64,000 nt of DNA from assembly GCA_029465975.1 (NCBI GenBank), contig CM055755.1, positions 633,430 through 697,429 on the forward strand. Direction: 5' to 3'. Each line of letters starts with the position of its first letter. Within the stretch, counting starts at the first letter, position 1. Source of the stretch: Dallia pectoralis (taxonomy: Eukaryota > Chordata > Actinopteri > Esociformes > Umbridae). The translations under genes were made by a program, and so were the position numbers. Shown piece after piece: positions 1 to 11,576 of the stretch. A model generated the notes under the pieces. That model did no database searches. It was not told where the DNA came from and saw nothing but the letters and a program-made list of their open reading frames with translations.

Positions 1-884
1 GGGATTCAGTCCCACACTGTCCTACCTGGACAGGGTTCTGCATATGTTCTGTAGAGCATGACTCCTACCTGGACAGGGTTCTCCATATGTTCTGTAGAGC
101 ATGACTCCTACCTGGATAGGGTTCTCCATAATATGTTCTGTAGAGCATGACTCCTACCTGGATAGGGTTCTCCATAATATGTTCTGTAGAGCATGCATCT
201 TGTGGGGGGGGGGGTAATATTGGTTCCTCACATCGTGTTTCTATCAATCACATTTATTTTATGAAGCTCTTTCTACATCAGCAGTCACAAAGTGCTTTTA
301 ACCAGTCAGAAACCTCACGAGCAAACAACAACAGGTTGATGCACAGTGGCTAGAAAAGAAACATAGAGAGGAACAACGCTCTCTGGGGTGGCCTGTCACA
401 ACCAAGAGCAACCTGGACAGGGGCAGCTACAAGTCATTTAGGTCATTTAGGCTGCTTGGAGGCGTGGTCCAACTCCCTATGTCCAATGTGGAACACTACT
501 TTAGCCAAGGGCCCATTGGGTAGAACAATTCTGTCACTGCTGCCTTGTCCTGCTGGTCTTTGTGTGATGGACCAGTCAACAGGAAAATTAGTGTTCATAT
601 CAGTTTGTGCAAGGACAGTTAGTGGCATAATGATTGCTTAAATGTGTTACTGCTCCCATGTTCATCCAGCTCAGGTGATCCCTGAAGGAGCCAAAACAGA
701 TGGAGGAGAGGGAGGGAGGGAGAGAGGGAGGGAGAGAGGGAGAGAGGGAGGGAGGGAGAGAGGGAGGGGGACGAGTAGTGAGCAGGGCCGATGTAAAAGT
801 TAAGGTCTAGTCTGTGGAGGAAAGTATAGGAGAGCTGAGTGTTTCAGGGAAACCTTCTGTAAAACGTATTACAGGGAAAACGTA

Positions 885-1172
885 TGTAAAGTACTGATCT
901 GAAACTAGCTGCCGTTGGGTTCTGTAAAGTACTGATCTGAAACTAGCTGCTGTTTGGTTCTGTAAAGTACTGATCTGAAACTAGCTGCTGTTGGGTTCTG
1001 TAAAGTACTGATTTGAAACTAGCTGCTGTTTGGTTCTGTAAAGTACTGATCTGAAACTAGCTGCTGTTTGGTTCTGTAAAGTACTGATCTGAAACTAGCT
1101 GCTGTTGGGTTCTGTAAATTACTGCTCTGAAACTAGCTGCTGTTTGGTTCTGAAAAGTACTGATCTGAAACT
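885..1172 (+). repeat. 38-bp minisatellite, about 7.5 copies
   Basis: Direct tandem copies with the core ACTGATCTGAAACTAGCTG. Copies differ mainly at a TTGGG/TTTGG position. No coding potential. Confidence 0.9.
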
Positions 1173-2055
1173 AAGTCCTGCCATTGTTCTCTCCTGACCT
1201 GAATGTCCCACCAAGGAACCAGAATACTCTAATGTTTATCAGAGAAGAACAGGAGGCTGGCAGAGAAGTGCAGGGCTCCTACGCTACAAGGTATGGATGT
1301 TCTCTAGTGGAAGAAGGTGAAGAACAGCTTATGGATGTTCTCTAGACGTGCTTTGAGTGTTTTTTAATAGATATACAATGTTCTCAACACTGGAATATTC
1401 CATAAGGGCTTTTTCATTTCTGCGTCTTTGTGATGTTCATGGTGTCAGTTATGTTTGTAATGTCCTGGATATCTCCACTGGTCTGTTACTGTTGTTGGGT
1501 GATCATGTTTTTGCAGTTGTTTTGCATCAGTGCTTCCATAAGACGCATTTCAACTCATGTCTGCTTTATTTATCTCCATCTCCTCTTCATCTCCTCTTCA
1601 TCTCCTCTTCATCTCCTCTTCATCTCCTCTTCATCTCCTCTTCATCTCATGTCCCACGTGTAGAAACATAGCAAAGCAGACATTGCTAGAAACATTTCAG
1701 GATTACCCAATAGAGATGGATATGCTGGCCACCACGTGCCAGGACACAGATGGGTATGTTGCATGATGGGATGGGTGTGTTGCATGATGGGATGGGTGTG
1801 TTGCATGATGGGATGGGTATGTGATGATGCTTGTCTTCTTTGCGTCTGGCTGGCTATTATGACAACCACAGTAGCTTGCTCTGCTTTGCCATGAGGACAC
1901 TGTATTTGTTATGACGCCTATGTTGTGTCTTGTCACCAAACGTCTTGAATTTAGACTGCTATTTGTTGAACGTCAGACTAGATTTAGTCTCAATGTTTAC
2001 ACAACTAACAGTTGGTGAGAACGTGCTGCGTTTGAATGTGTCCAGCTCTTCTGTC

Positions 2056-2630
2056 TGACACCTGACAACAGCACTTACCTCTCTGACATCATCATGTGTC
2101 TGACAACAGCACTTACCTCTCTGACATCATCATGTGTCTGACAACAGCACTTACCTCTCTGACATCATCATGTGTCTGACAACAGCAGTTACCTCTCTGA
2201 CATCATCATGTGTCTGACAACAGCACTTACCTCTCTGACATCATCATGTGTCTGACAACAGCACTTACCTTTCTGACATCATCATGTGTCTGACAACAGC
2301 ACTTACCTCTCTGACATCATCATGTGTCTGACAACAGCACTTACCTTTCTGACATCATCATGTGTCTGACAACAGCACTTACCTCTCTGACATCATCATG
2401 TGTCTGACAACAGCACTTACCTCTCTGACATCATCATGTGTCTGACAACAGCACTTACCTCTCTGACATCATCATGTGTCTGACAACAGCACTTACCTCT
2501 CTGACATCATCATGTGTCTGACAACAGCACTTACCTCTCTGACATCATCATGTGTCTGACAACAGCACTTACCTCTCTGACATCATCATGTGTCTGACAA
2601 CAGCACTTACCTCTCTGACATCATCATGTT
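2056..2630 (+). repeat. 38-bp minisatellite ending next to an acceptor, about 15 copies
   Basis: The unit contains ACAACAGCACTTACCTCTC followed by TGACATCATCATGTGTC. The array stops about 12 nt before the acceptor AG at 2641-2642, and the last unit (CATCATCATG) runs directly into the polypyrimidine tract TTTTCCTTCTGTAG. Copies are nearly identical, which suggests recent expansion or homogenisation. Confidence 0.93.
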
Positions 2631-2642
2631 TTCCTTCTGTAG

Positions 2643-2878
2643 GCATTTCCTGTTTAAACCCGGTGGGACGTCGCCAATGTATTGCACAGCATCTCCGGGT
2701 TACCCTTTGACCTCTAGCACAGTGTACTCTCCACCTCCACGACCCCTACCCAGAAATACCTTCACCAGACCCGGGTTCAGCATAAAGAAGCCCTATAAGC
2801 AGTGCAACTGGAAATGTGCTGCTCTCAGTGCCCTGGTCATCTCAGTCACGCTGCTTCTGCTGCTGGCCTACTTCATTG
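2643..2878 (+). CDS. tenm4: tenm4 exon: end of cytoplasmic domain and transmembrane signal anchor
   Basis: Acceptor TTCCTTCTGTAG ends at 2642 and donor GTGAGT starts at 2879. The exon is 236 nt; its first base completes a split codon and its last base G joins CT of the next exon to give Ala. The translation starts HFLFKPGGTSPMYC and carries a proline-rich stretch YSPPPRPLPRNTF, of the kind that binds SH3 adaptors in teneurin tails. A basic KKPYKQCNWKC juxtamembrane motif precedes a roughly 22-residue hydrophobic segment ending LLLLLAYFI, the type II signal anchor. The basic residues on the N-terminal side fit an inside N-terminus. The motif order matches vertebrate TENM4 closely. The upstream exon is outside the window or not recognisable. 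Confidence 0.93.
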
Positions 2879-3254
2879 GTGAGTTGACCTCAACCCCACC
2901 TCTCTCTCCTCCATCTCCTCCTGAACTCCACCTCTCTCTCCTCCTCCTCCTGAACTCCACCTCCCTCTCCTCCATCTCCTCCTCCTCCTGAACTCCACCT
3001 CCCTCTCCTCCATCTCCTCCTCCTCCTGAACCTGACCTCCCCCTCCTCTCTTTACTCCTTTTCTTCTCCTTCTCCACAGTTCCCCCTGCCACCTGGCACC
3101 TCCTAACACGGTCCTCTCTTAATGATCTGGGATCAGGTCTCCATGACGGTTATATGAATACTATTACATGGAGAGTTGAGCTTTAGATAGACTTTTCAAA
3201 GATCATCAGGAATAATATTATCATAGATTGAGATGATTAACTTTAGGATGAAAA

Positions 3255-3545
3255 GTGATGGAGAGACAAGTCTGCTCACTTACCATAGTGAATGAAGGAA
3301 GGAAGGGAGAGCGGAGAGAGGGAGGGAGGGGGACACGGGGAGAGAGAGACGGGGAGAGAGTCTGCTCACTAACCATAGTGAATGAAGGAAGGGAGAGCGG
3401 AGAGAGGGAGGGGGACACGGGGAGAGAGAGACGGGGAGAGAGTCTGCTCACTAACCATAGTGAATGAGGGAGGGGGAGAGCGGAGAGAGGGAGAGGGGAG
3501 GGAGAGGGAGGGAGGGAGGAGGGTAGAGAGAGAGAGAGGGGGGGG
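3255..3545 (+). repeat. GA-rich long-period repeat, about 3 copies
   Basis: A segment of about 80-90 bp starts with TCTGCTCACTAACCATAGTG and continues with GGGAGAGCGGAGAGAGGGAG. It is repeated three times and degenerates into simple GGGAGA. Confidence 0.8.
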
Positions 3546-4317
3546 AATACAAGGTGAGAATGAAGCCAGTGAGTGAGGACGTGAGACCTTTCTATCTTTT
3601 ACATCCTGGTACCGTATAACAACGTATTTGCATTTAGGAGGTTTAGTAATAATGTAAGTCAAACTAGCTGCTAAATTCAATTTCAGGTTATTTTCACGTC
3701 ACAAAAGCTCCCAGCAATAAGCACTCAGTCCTCCAGGGATATTCTCCATTATACATATTTTATCTTTCTGTCTCTTTCTCTGTCATTTTCTTTCTTTCAC
3801 CCTGGTTCTCACTCCCGTTTGCTCTCAATTTGATTTGAATTTGTTTATTGGCATCACGAAACAAAGTAATTTGGAAATAATTCTTAATTTCTAATGTAAA
3901 ATCTTCTTCACTTTCTGCCGCATGTCCATCAAATCACAGCGTATCCGTGTGTAATGCTGTGGCTGATTTTATTTTCACTTCTCATGCTTGTAAAATGTGT
4001 AAACTACACAAACTTGATTCGCATACACAGACAGACTGAGAATAATTTAGATTTGCTTTAATGAAAAACCAAAGGAAGAAGAGAGAAGAAAAGTATTTTA
4101 AATTATTTTACGATGTAATATGTTTTTGAATTCCGCTGTGTATCGAACCTATTTAACATATAAATTGTGACACAGTTACAGTCATTGTCGCTCTGAGAGG
4201 AAGGAAATACGATTGAGGTTCATTTAACCGTAGAATGGAATAGGACTTCACGCTTATTTGGATTGTTGGGAAAGATCCAGCCACGTCTGTCTTTCTAAAA
4301 CTAAGAGCCCTGTTTAG

Positions 4318-4785
4318 GATAGTCTCTGGTTTAGTCTCTACAAACACTTAAGACCTGGTTTAGTCTCTAGGACTACAAACACTTAAGACCTGGTTTAGTC
4401 TCTAGGACTACAAACACTTAAGACCGGGTTTAGTCTCTAGGACTACAAACACTTAAGACCGGGTATAGTCTCTAGGACTACAAACACTTAAGACCGGGTT
4501 TAGTCTCTAGGACTACAAACACTTAAGACCGGGTTTAGTCTCTAGGACTACAAACACTTAAGACTTTACAAAAACACTTAAGACCGGGTTTAGTCTCTAG
4601 GACTACAAACACTTAAGACCGGGTATAGTCTCTAGGACTACAAACACTTAAGACCGGGTTTAGTCTCTAGGACTACAAACACTTAAGACCGGGTTTAGTC
4701 TCTAGGACTACAAACACTTAAGACCGGGTTTAGTCTCTAGGACTACAAACACTTAAGACCGGGTATAGTCTCTAGGACTACAGGT
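4318..4785 (+). repeat. 35-bp minisatellite, about 13 copies
   Basis: The unit core is GACTACAAACACTTAAGACC followed by GGGTTTAGTCTCTAG. It is interrupted once by a shortened unit near 4561-4580. Confidence 0.92.
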
Positions 4786-4912
4786 CAAACAGGAAAGACC
4801 CAGTTTGGTCTTTAGATCTGAACATCTATTTATATGGATAAACTCTAACAAACTAAATGCATCTTAGTCACCTCATAGAATTAAAATCTTCCAAACTCAA
4901 ATGCACACTCAC

Positions 4913-4915
4913 ACT

Positions 4916-4966
<51 letters not shown>
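4913..4966 (+). repeat. (CA)n microsatellite
   Basis: A near-perfect dinucleotide run of about 25 repeats. Confidence 0.95.
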
Positions 4967-4967
<1 letters not shown>

Positions 4968-5041
4968 ACCCAACATGATTACGCCTGTGGATACCCAACA
5001 AAACACATCTGGCTTTAAATGAAGAGCCACGAGGTCCGGAG

Positions 5042-5168
5042 TGAGTCCCAGAATGCACTGCTATTCCCTCCAATCCAGGTCCATAGACCAGAGCTGATGG
5101 GGCACTAGAGGGGTCTTGTTCCACTTTAAAGTACTCATCTATAGGGGATACGGTTCTGTTTGGGATGG
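5042..5168. mobile_element. dispersed short palindromic repeat, degenerate copy
   Basis: The ends GTCCCAGAATGCACTGCTAT and ATAGGGGATACGGTTCTGTTTGGGAT form an imperfect inverted pair around a GGTCCATAGACCAGAGCTGATGG centre. This is the layout of the common salmonid repeat whose intact form has arms of the type GGGAATAGGGTGCCATTTGGGAC. The family resemblance is from memory. Confidence 0.5.
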
Positions 5169-5543
5169 AGCCCATGTTTAATTAAACACTGATGAGGAAA
5201 TATATTTTAATTTTAAGTGCAATTAATTATTGAGCGCTGTAATTGGAATCTCCGGCTGAAGTGGCTAATGAACCCAATTATACCCCCTGACAGATGTTTA
5301 GACCTCAGCATGGTTCTGATTCTGCCCAGCTGCGTGAGATCAAATTGCTGAGGTAGGGGAGAACATGGACGTGATGGTTGGGGGAATGTTACTCTGATGA
5401 CTGGAGGTGCTCATGGGGTGAGAAGATGAAGATTGGCCGATTATCTCAGTGGTAGACGTTTCATCAGTACATTAATTAAATGTTCAGTCTTTTTAAGGTC
5501 ATCTGTTTCCCTTTGTGATCAGTACCACCTCTCAATGGGCAAT

Positions 5544-5546
<3 letters not shown>

Positions 5547-5581
<35 letters not shown>

Positions 5582-5608
5582 GGCAGACAGGCAGACAGGC
5601 AGACAGGC
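5547..5608 (+). repeat. GACA/GGCA tetranucleotide microsatellite
   Basis: Tandem GACA passes into GGCAGACA steps. The motif is related to the much larger GACA block at 10805-12270. Confidence 0.9.
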
Positions 5609-6959
5609 TTGTACATTTCACTATTAACAGCTTTTAGTTATTCTAGGCCGAATTAACAAATGTATTTCATGAACTCTTCTGAATCAATAGCAAACGATAT
5701 GTTCTATAACTTGGTGCTTGTTCTAGGTTCAGAGTTGGTAGCTTTGTGCCTCTCTGTTTCCGGCAGGAGGTAGGAGAACATGTTCTCTCGGCTGTCTGGT
5801 CTGCTATAGTGAATAACTGATTTCCACTTGAGAGGTTCTTCAGAGTCTCACGGTCCAATTGAGAAATGATGAAGTACCTTTGCTGTACCGTCTCACATCC
5901 TTGCTGGATCAAAATGTTTTAGCTGAAACAAATACAGCTGGCCAGCTCAAGCAAAGTGATGAAAACACTACATAGGATTTGTGAGTAACAATCTGAACAG
6001 GATAATAACCTGAACGAGACAAAAGCATTCACCTTTTCACACTGACCGACAGACACGTTTGTAAGCTATATTTGCACTAGTATTGCTTCATTTTTCAGTG
6101 TATTTGGGTTTCCCCAATAGATAATGTCTTCAACATCTTCCCCTGCCCCTCTCTTCCTGTATAGTGACTGACTCCTTCCTGTCCACTCTTGGTTTTATGT
6201 TCTTTGTGCAGAAATAAGTCCAAATTCTGGCCAGATTCTACTTCACGGGTCTGAACGGTTGTTTATTCTCCAATGTGTTTCTTCTCCAAACTTTCTCTCC
6301 TTTTTGTTCTTTTGTACTTCAGTAGTGAGCTATTGGGGGTTTCTTGAATCCTTTTCAAAGAGAAGCCAGGTTGGACTTGGTTGGAATAACAAGACAGTTG
6401 TAATGAGAGACCCACTGGCAACAGGAAATAAGCGACTGACAAGCAGGACGCCTGTTTCTGTCTGTGTTGTAGTGAGGGCTACTGACCTATCAGCTATTAC
6501 CTGCTCCAAGGCCACAGGGTGGAGATGTTTTTGGACCAAGGCGCATGTTGTTGTGGCCTTCACTTCATCTCTTGGCAGGAGGTCAAGATCGGACTCGCCA
6601 ATTAGTGAGCCGGAAGAGGGCGAAAAAGAGAGAATCGAGTTAAAGATGGAGTGAGAGGATGGAGGGAGAGAGAGAGAGAGAGAGAAACTAAGTAGAATCC
6701 AAACCTCTGAGGGATTTGCCAGGTGCTGTTCCTCCAACGTTCTTTGCAGTTCTCAGGAATCCTCTCCAGCAACTACAGAAAAGATCCCTGGATAAAGGGA
6801 CTCATTGATCACACCAGCCAGAATACATCCTTCTCTTACATTATAGCTGGTGTCGATACAGAGGAGTGAATATATGCCCAAGTAAAATATCTGTGGGGGA
6901 AGAAAGAGGACAACAGATAAAGAATGAAAGGAATGAAGAAAATGCTGGCTTGAGGAATG

Positions 6960-7515
6960 TGCATCTGATATGGCCAAATGATCTGTCACTGTGAGGGTTA
7001 GGGGTGTGGCCAAATGATCTGTCACTGTGAGGGTTAGGGGTGTGGCCAAATGATCTGTCACTGTGAGGGTTAGGGGTGTGGCCAAATGATCTGTCACTGT
7101 GAGGGTTAGGGGTGTGGCCAAATGATCTGTCACTGTGAATGATCTGTCACTGTGAGGGTTAGGGTGTGGCCAAATGATCTGTCACTGTGAGGGTTAGGGG
7201 TGTGGCCAAATGATCTGTCAGTGTGAGGGTTAGGGGTGTGGCCAAATAATCTGTCACTGTGAGGGTTAGGGGTGTGGCCAAATGATCTGTCACTGTGAGG
7301 GTTAGGGGTGTGGCCAAATGATCTGTCACTGTGAGGGTTAGGGGTGTGGCCAAATGATCTGTCACTGTGAGGGTTAGGGGTGTGGCCAAATGATCTGTCA
7401 CTGTGAGGGTTAGGGGTGTGGCCAAATGATCTGTCACTGTGAGGGTTAGGGGTGTGGCCAAATGATCTGTCACTGTGAGGGTTAGGGGTGTGGCCAAATG
7501 ATCTGTCACTGTGAG
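6960..7515 (+). repeat. 36-bp G-rich minisatellite, about 15 copies
   Basis: The unit has GTGAGGGTTAGGGGTGTGG followed by CCAAATGATCTGTCACT. Each copy supplies three to four G-runs on the + strand. A single shortened unit sits near 7130-7145. Confidence 0.93.
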
Positions 7516-8050
7516 GTGTCCGGCTCTGGTCGTCTGTTAGTGAGGTGTCTGTCTCTGGTCGTCTGTTAGTGAGGTGTCTGTCTCTGGTCGTCTGTTAGTG
7601 AGGTGTCTGTCTCTCTGGTCGTCTGTTAGTGAGGTGTCTGTCTCTCTGGTCGTCTGTTAGTGAGGTGTCTGTCTGTCTGGTAATGTGTCAGTTTGATGTG
7701 TCTGTCTCTCTGGTCGTCTGTTAGTGAGGTGTCTGTCTCTCTGGTCGTCTGTTAGTGAGGTGTCTGTCTCTCTGGTCGTCTGTTAGTGAGGTGTCTGTCT
7801 CTCTGGTCGTGTGTTAGTGAGGTGTCTGTCTCTCTGGTCGTCTGTTAGTTTGATGTGTCTGTCTGTCTGGTCATGTGTCAGTTTGATGTGTCTGTCTCTC
7901 TGGTCGTTTGTCAGTTTGATGTGTCTGTCTCTCTGGTCGTTTGTCAGTTTGATGTGTCTGTCTCTCTGGTCATTTGTCAGTTTGATGTGTCTGTCTTTCT
8001 GGTTGTCTGTCAGTTTGATGTGTCTGTCTCTCTAGTCATTTGTCAGTTTG
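7515..8050 (+). repeat. about 31-bp GT/CT-rich minisatellite, about 17 copies in two subtypes
   Basis: The first subtype has GAGGTGTCTGTCTCTCTGGT and CGTCTGTTAGT. From about 7848 a second subtype appears, in which TTAGTGAGG is replaced by CAGTTTGAT. The change in the middle of the array shows subtype spread from one end. Confidence 0.88.
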
Positions 8051-8234
8051 AGGACAGTGAGTGAGATGAAGGTAGTTGCACATTAGTGGCACATTATGGC
8101 TAATTAATCCCTTTTAGACACTTCAATAAGTGTTGCTGTGACAGCTACATGTGACAGCTACAGTCATTATTCTACTAATTGTTTTTACACCACTCACCCA
8201 GAGACTGAACCTCTCTCAGAAACTCACCCATTGT

Positions 8235-8384
8235 CTAAAGCAACAATCACGTTTGGGTTTTTTCATATTAAATCAACTCATTATATGACAAAAAAGAAAT
8301 AACCTGAAACTAAAGCAACAATCACGTTTGGGTTTTTTCATATTAAATCAACTCATTATATGACAAAAAAGAAATAACCTGAAT
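8235..8384 (+). repeat. 75-bp tandem duplication
   Basis: Two adjacent, almost identical 75-bp segments begin CTAAAGCAACAATCACG. This is a duplication at the two-copy stage. Confidence 0.93.
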
Positions 8385-8442
8385 TGGATACTTTAGTGAA
8401 ACAATTGTCTTTCTGAGACGGACGGATAGAGAGACGGACGGA

Positions 8443-8632
8443 TGAACTGTGTGAGGTAGAGAGAGACCTTCCTGCCCTAATGTGAAACCATATTGAACTG
8501 TGTGAGGTAGAGAGAGACCTTCCTGCCCTAATGTGAAACCATATTGAACTTTGTGAGGTAGAGAGAGACCTTCCTGCCCTAATGTGAAACCATATTGAAC
8601 TGTGTGAGGTAGAGAGAGACCTTCCTGCCCTG
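8443..8632 (+). repeat. 51-bp minisatellite, about 3.7 copies
   Basis: The unit core is GAGGTAGAGAGAGACCTTCC, followed by TGCCCTAATGTGAAACCATA. Confidence 0.92.
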
Positions 8633-8723
8633 TACCCAGCAACAATGTGGAAGAGATAGTCAGCTAATTTCACAGCTCCTAATTGAATTGCCTGCTTGGA
8701 TATTTATTTGAGGGGCTTACAAG

Positions 8724-8824
8724 CATCCCAGCTATAACAAATAGCACCCTATATCTTCTGCATGGCCCCACAGGTCTCTGGTCAAAGGTAGTGGACTCTA
8801 CAGACAATAGGGTGCCAGTTGGGA
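8724..8824. mobile_element. dispersed short palindromic repeat copy
   Basis: The left part is ATAGCACCCTATATCTTCTG, the centre CAGGTCTCTGGTCAAAGGTA, and the right part ACAATAGGGTGCCAGTTGGG. The ends are inverted relative to each other. The GGTCAAA(A)GTAGT centre and the AATAGGGTGCCA end are typical of the abundant salmonid palindromic repeat (recalled, not searched). Confidence 0.6.
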
Positions 8825-8934
8825 CAATCTCTCGTCTGGATAGCATCTCTTTTTCCGCTGACTCGTGTGTCTTCACAGAAAGGCTTTTGGCTGGATAAGC
8901 TGCCGTTGTCTATTCTTCTGCTGGTCGTCTGTCA

Positions 8935-9225
8935 TGCTCCTCCCCTCCCCTTTCTCCTCTTCCTCCTACTTGCTTCTCCTCTTCTCCCCTCTTTCATCTC
9001 TTTCCTTTTTTCTCATTCCCTTTCAACTCCTCTCCACCTCCTTCCCATCCTCTCTTATTTCCTCCCCTCATCTCCCCTCCTCCTCTACCGCTCCTCTCCT
9101 TGTCTCCTCATCCTCTACTCCTCTTCCTCTCCTCCTCCCCCCTCTATCCCCCCTCCTCTTCTCCTCTTCCTCTCCTCCTCCCTCCTCTATCCACCCCTCC
9201 TCTTCTCCTCTTCTCCCCATAGGGT
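8935..9225 (+). repeat. CT-rich low-complexity tract
   Basis: A pyrimidine tract of TCCTCCTCTCC-type steps with no fixed unit. It precedes no splice site directly. Confidence 0.85.
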
Positions 9226-9514
9226 GCTATTCAGACCACATCAGATGTCACCTCCTTTTAGATGTGATCCATTCAGCAGTTGTGACAGAACAACCCAGTT
9301 AAACGTTAGACTGGTGTTGAGTTTAATGCTGTTCTTTTGACGCTGTTGTGTTGGTCATTCCTGTATAAAGGTCACCTAGACAGGTCACCAACAACACTCA
9401 CATCATGGTGGCTGAGTAGACGCTTTTCTTGTCAAAGATATCTGACTAACGGTTAAGTTCAGTTGTTTTGCCAGGCAGAACATCTAATGTTTTCTCTGCA
9501 ACTCTTTGGACCTG

Positions 9515-9785
9515 GTGAATGTGTCGTCTGATGGCACCGGGTTCTGTTAATAAAGTGAGTAAATGTGAGGTGGACCTGGTGAATGTGTCGTCTGATGGCA
9601 CCGGGTTCTGTTAATAAAGTGAGTGGAATGTGTCGTCTGATGGCACCGGGTTCTGTTAATAAAGTGAGTGAATGTGAGGTGGACCTGGTGAATGTGTCGT
9701 CTGATGGCACTGGGTTCTGTTAATAAAGTGAGTGAATGTGAGGGGGACCTGGTGAATGTGTCATCTGATGGCACTGGGTTCTGTT
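9515..9785 (+). repeat. about 63-bp minisatellite running into an acceptor, about 5 partial copies
   Basis: The units share GAATGTGTCGTCTGATGGCA and GGGTTCTGTTAATAAAGTGA. The last copy reads GGGTTCTGTTCTGTTGCAG, and this is the acceptor of the exon at 9795. The real 3' splice site therefore sits in the terminal, diverged unit. Confidence 0.9.
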
Positions 9786-9794
9786 CTGTTGCAG

Positions 9795-9959
9795 CTATGC
9801 AGCTTCTGGGACTTAACTGGCATCTCCAGCCCATCCAGAGACAGATGTACCAGATGTCTGATGACAACACCAGTGATCTGCCTTCATCCACAGATATCAG
9901 CCTGCCCCCACTAGGAAACACGGGCCTGGACCTGCCCGACCGGAGGGGTAAGGAACATG
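9795..9959 (+). CDS. tenm4: tenm4 exon: juxtamembrane extracellular segment
   Basis: Acceptor CTGTTGCAG ends at 9794. Codon phase continues the split Ala, giving AMQLLGLNWHLQP, the conserved sequence just outside the teneurin membrane. A low-complexity acidic/polar spacer follows with an NTS glycosylation sequon and the end DLPDRRGKEHG. Two donors keep the phase: GTAAGA at 9960 (chosen, exon 165 nt) and GTAAGG at 9948, which would remove four residues (GKEH). Both give Gly at the next junction. This part of the stalk is poorly conserved and variably spliced in the family, so either end is possible. Confidence 0.88.
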
Positions 9960-10652
9960 GTAAGAACCCAATGGCACAAGAGTAGGATCCTATGTAGGGC
10001 TTATGAAGGCTTTATAAATGGCTTATGAAGGCTTTATGAAGGGCTTATGAGGGCTTTATTACAGGTTTATGAAGGCTTTATAAAGGGCTTATGAAGGCTT
10101 TATGGAGTGTGTGTGTGCAAGTGTGCGAGAGAGTGTGAAAGAGAGAGTTTGAAAGAGAGAGAGATTGATATGATTCCAACATGTGAGTGTTGATTTGAAG
10201 ATGTATTTCCTTTGATAACCCAACCACAAACATCACCACAGAATACTTTTATTTGTCAGTCTGATTCAAGTTGTTACCAAACAGTAAAGGATTTACAGTT
10301 GCCAGACAAGACTTGAGTCCCAATTGATTTTTTTCAAAATGTCATGAATGATCGCACAGCTTCCAGACTGTCTTTCAGTTTTCAAAAACATCCAAGTTGC
10401 AGAGAGACATTTGGCCCCATGTCATCATGTTTCTGTAGATAGCCAGACAGACACACTAGAAGACATTAGGGATATACTGGCCAGTCCGTGTAACTGGGTG
10501 GACGAGGCATTCAGGGATGCGGTAAAGAGATTAGCTCCCTCTGTCTTCACAACACATTCATGTCTTTCATCTTCTCAGTTCTAGGCTGGTCTAGGCAGAC
10601 ATCACTTCCCATGCCTGGCACCTTCCCCATGGTACTTATTTTGGGTACATTC

Positions 10653-10655
<3 letters not shown>

Positions 10656-10709
<54 letters not shown>
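10656..10709 (+). repeat. (CA)n microsatellite
   Basis: An uninterrupted dinucleotide run of about 26 repeats. Confidence 0.95.
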
Positions 10710-10713
<4 letters not shown>

Positions 10714-10804
10714 GTCTTTTAATATCTGCTACACTCTGTCAGACAGATGGACATAGATCATTTTATCTGGCTGTCAGTGATGTGATTGAAAAATATTGAA
10801 AAGT

Positions 10805-11530
10805 GATGATCAGACAGACAGACTCAGAAGCAGACAGTCAGACAGACCGGCAACGAGACAGACAGACAGACAACGAGACAGACAGACCGGCAACGAGACA
10901 GACAGACAGACAACGAGACAGACAGACCGGCAACGAGACAGACAGACAGACAACGAGACAGACAGACAGACAACGAGACAGACAGACAGACAACGAGACA
11001 GACAGACAGACAACGAGACAGACAGACAGACAGCAGACAGACAGACAGACAGACAACGAGACAGACAGACTCAGAAGCAGACAGTCAGACAGACAGACAG
11101 ACAGACAGACAACGAGACAGACAGACTCAGAAGCAGACAGTCAGACAGACCGGCAACGAGACAGACAGACAGACAACGAGACAGACAGACCGGCAACGAG
11201 ACAGACAGACAGACAACGAGACAGACAGACTCAGAAGCAGACAGTCAGACAGACCGGCAACGAGACAGACAGACAGACAACGAGACAGACAGACAGACAA
11301 CGAGACAGAAAGACAGACAACGAGACAGACAGACAGACAACGAGACAGACAGACTCAGAAGCAGACAGTCAGACAGACAGACAGACAGACAGACAACGAG
11401 ACAGACAGACAGAAGCAGACAGTCAGACAGACAGACAGACAGACAACGAGACAGACAGACAGACAACGAGACAGACAGACAGACAACGAGACAGACAGAC
11501 AGACAGAGAAGACAGACAGTCAGACAGACC

Positions 11531-11576
<46 letters not shown>

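Larger units (their letters stand above)
1..2642 (+). other. tenm4: 3' part of upstream tenm4 intron
   Basis: No exon of the teneurin intracellular domain is visible here. The sequence holds four copies of a roughly 43-47 bp unit (about 23-197), a GA-rich run (700-770), and a 38-bp array at 885-1172 (about 7.5 copies with core ACTGATCTGAAACTAGCTG). It also has a CTCCTCTTCAT run (1570-1648), four 20-bp GATGGGATGGGTGTGTTGCA units (1748-1822) and the large 38-bp array at 2056-2630. The stretches between them (200-700, 1173-1560, 1823-2050) look like ordinary unique intron. Confidence 0.6.
2879..9794 (+). other. tenm4: tenm4 intron (6.9 kb), repeat-rich
   Basis: It holds CT-rich (2895-3065) and GA-rich (3255-3545) blocks, the 35-bp array 4318-4785, CA and GACA microsatellites, and a dispersed palindromic repeat (5042-5168). 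Further along are arrays at 6960-7515, 7515-8050, 8443-8632 and 9515-9785 and a second palindromic repeat (about 8724-8824). Stretches 3546-4315, 5170-5545 and 5610-6958 are AT-rich unique intron in which I see no exon or RNA gene. Confidence 0.7.

Noticed and set aside
1..2642. Upstream intracellular-domain exon
   Set aside because: No frame with teneurin tail motifs and a phase-matching donor was seen.
6960..7515. Interstitial telomere repeat
   Set aside because: GGTTAGGGG occurs once per 36-bp unit; it is not tandem TTAGGG.
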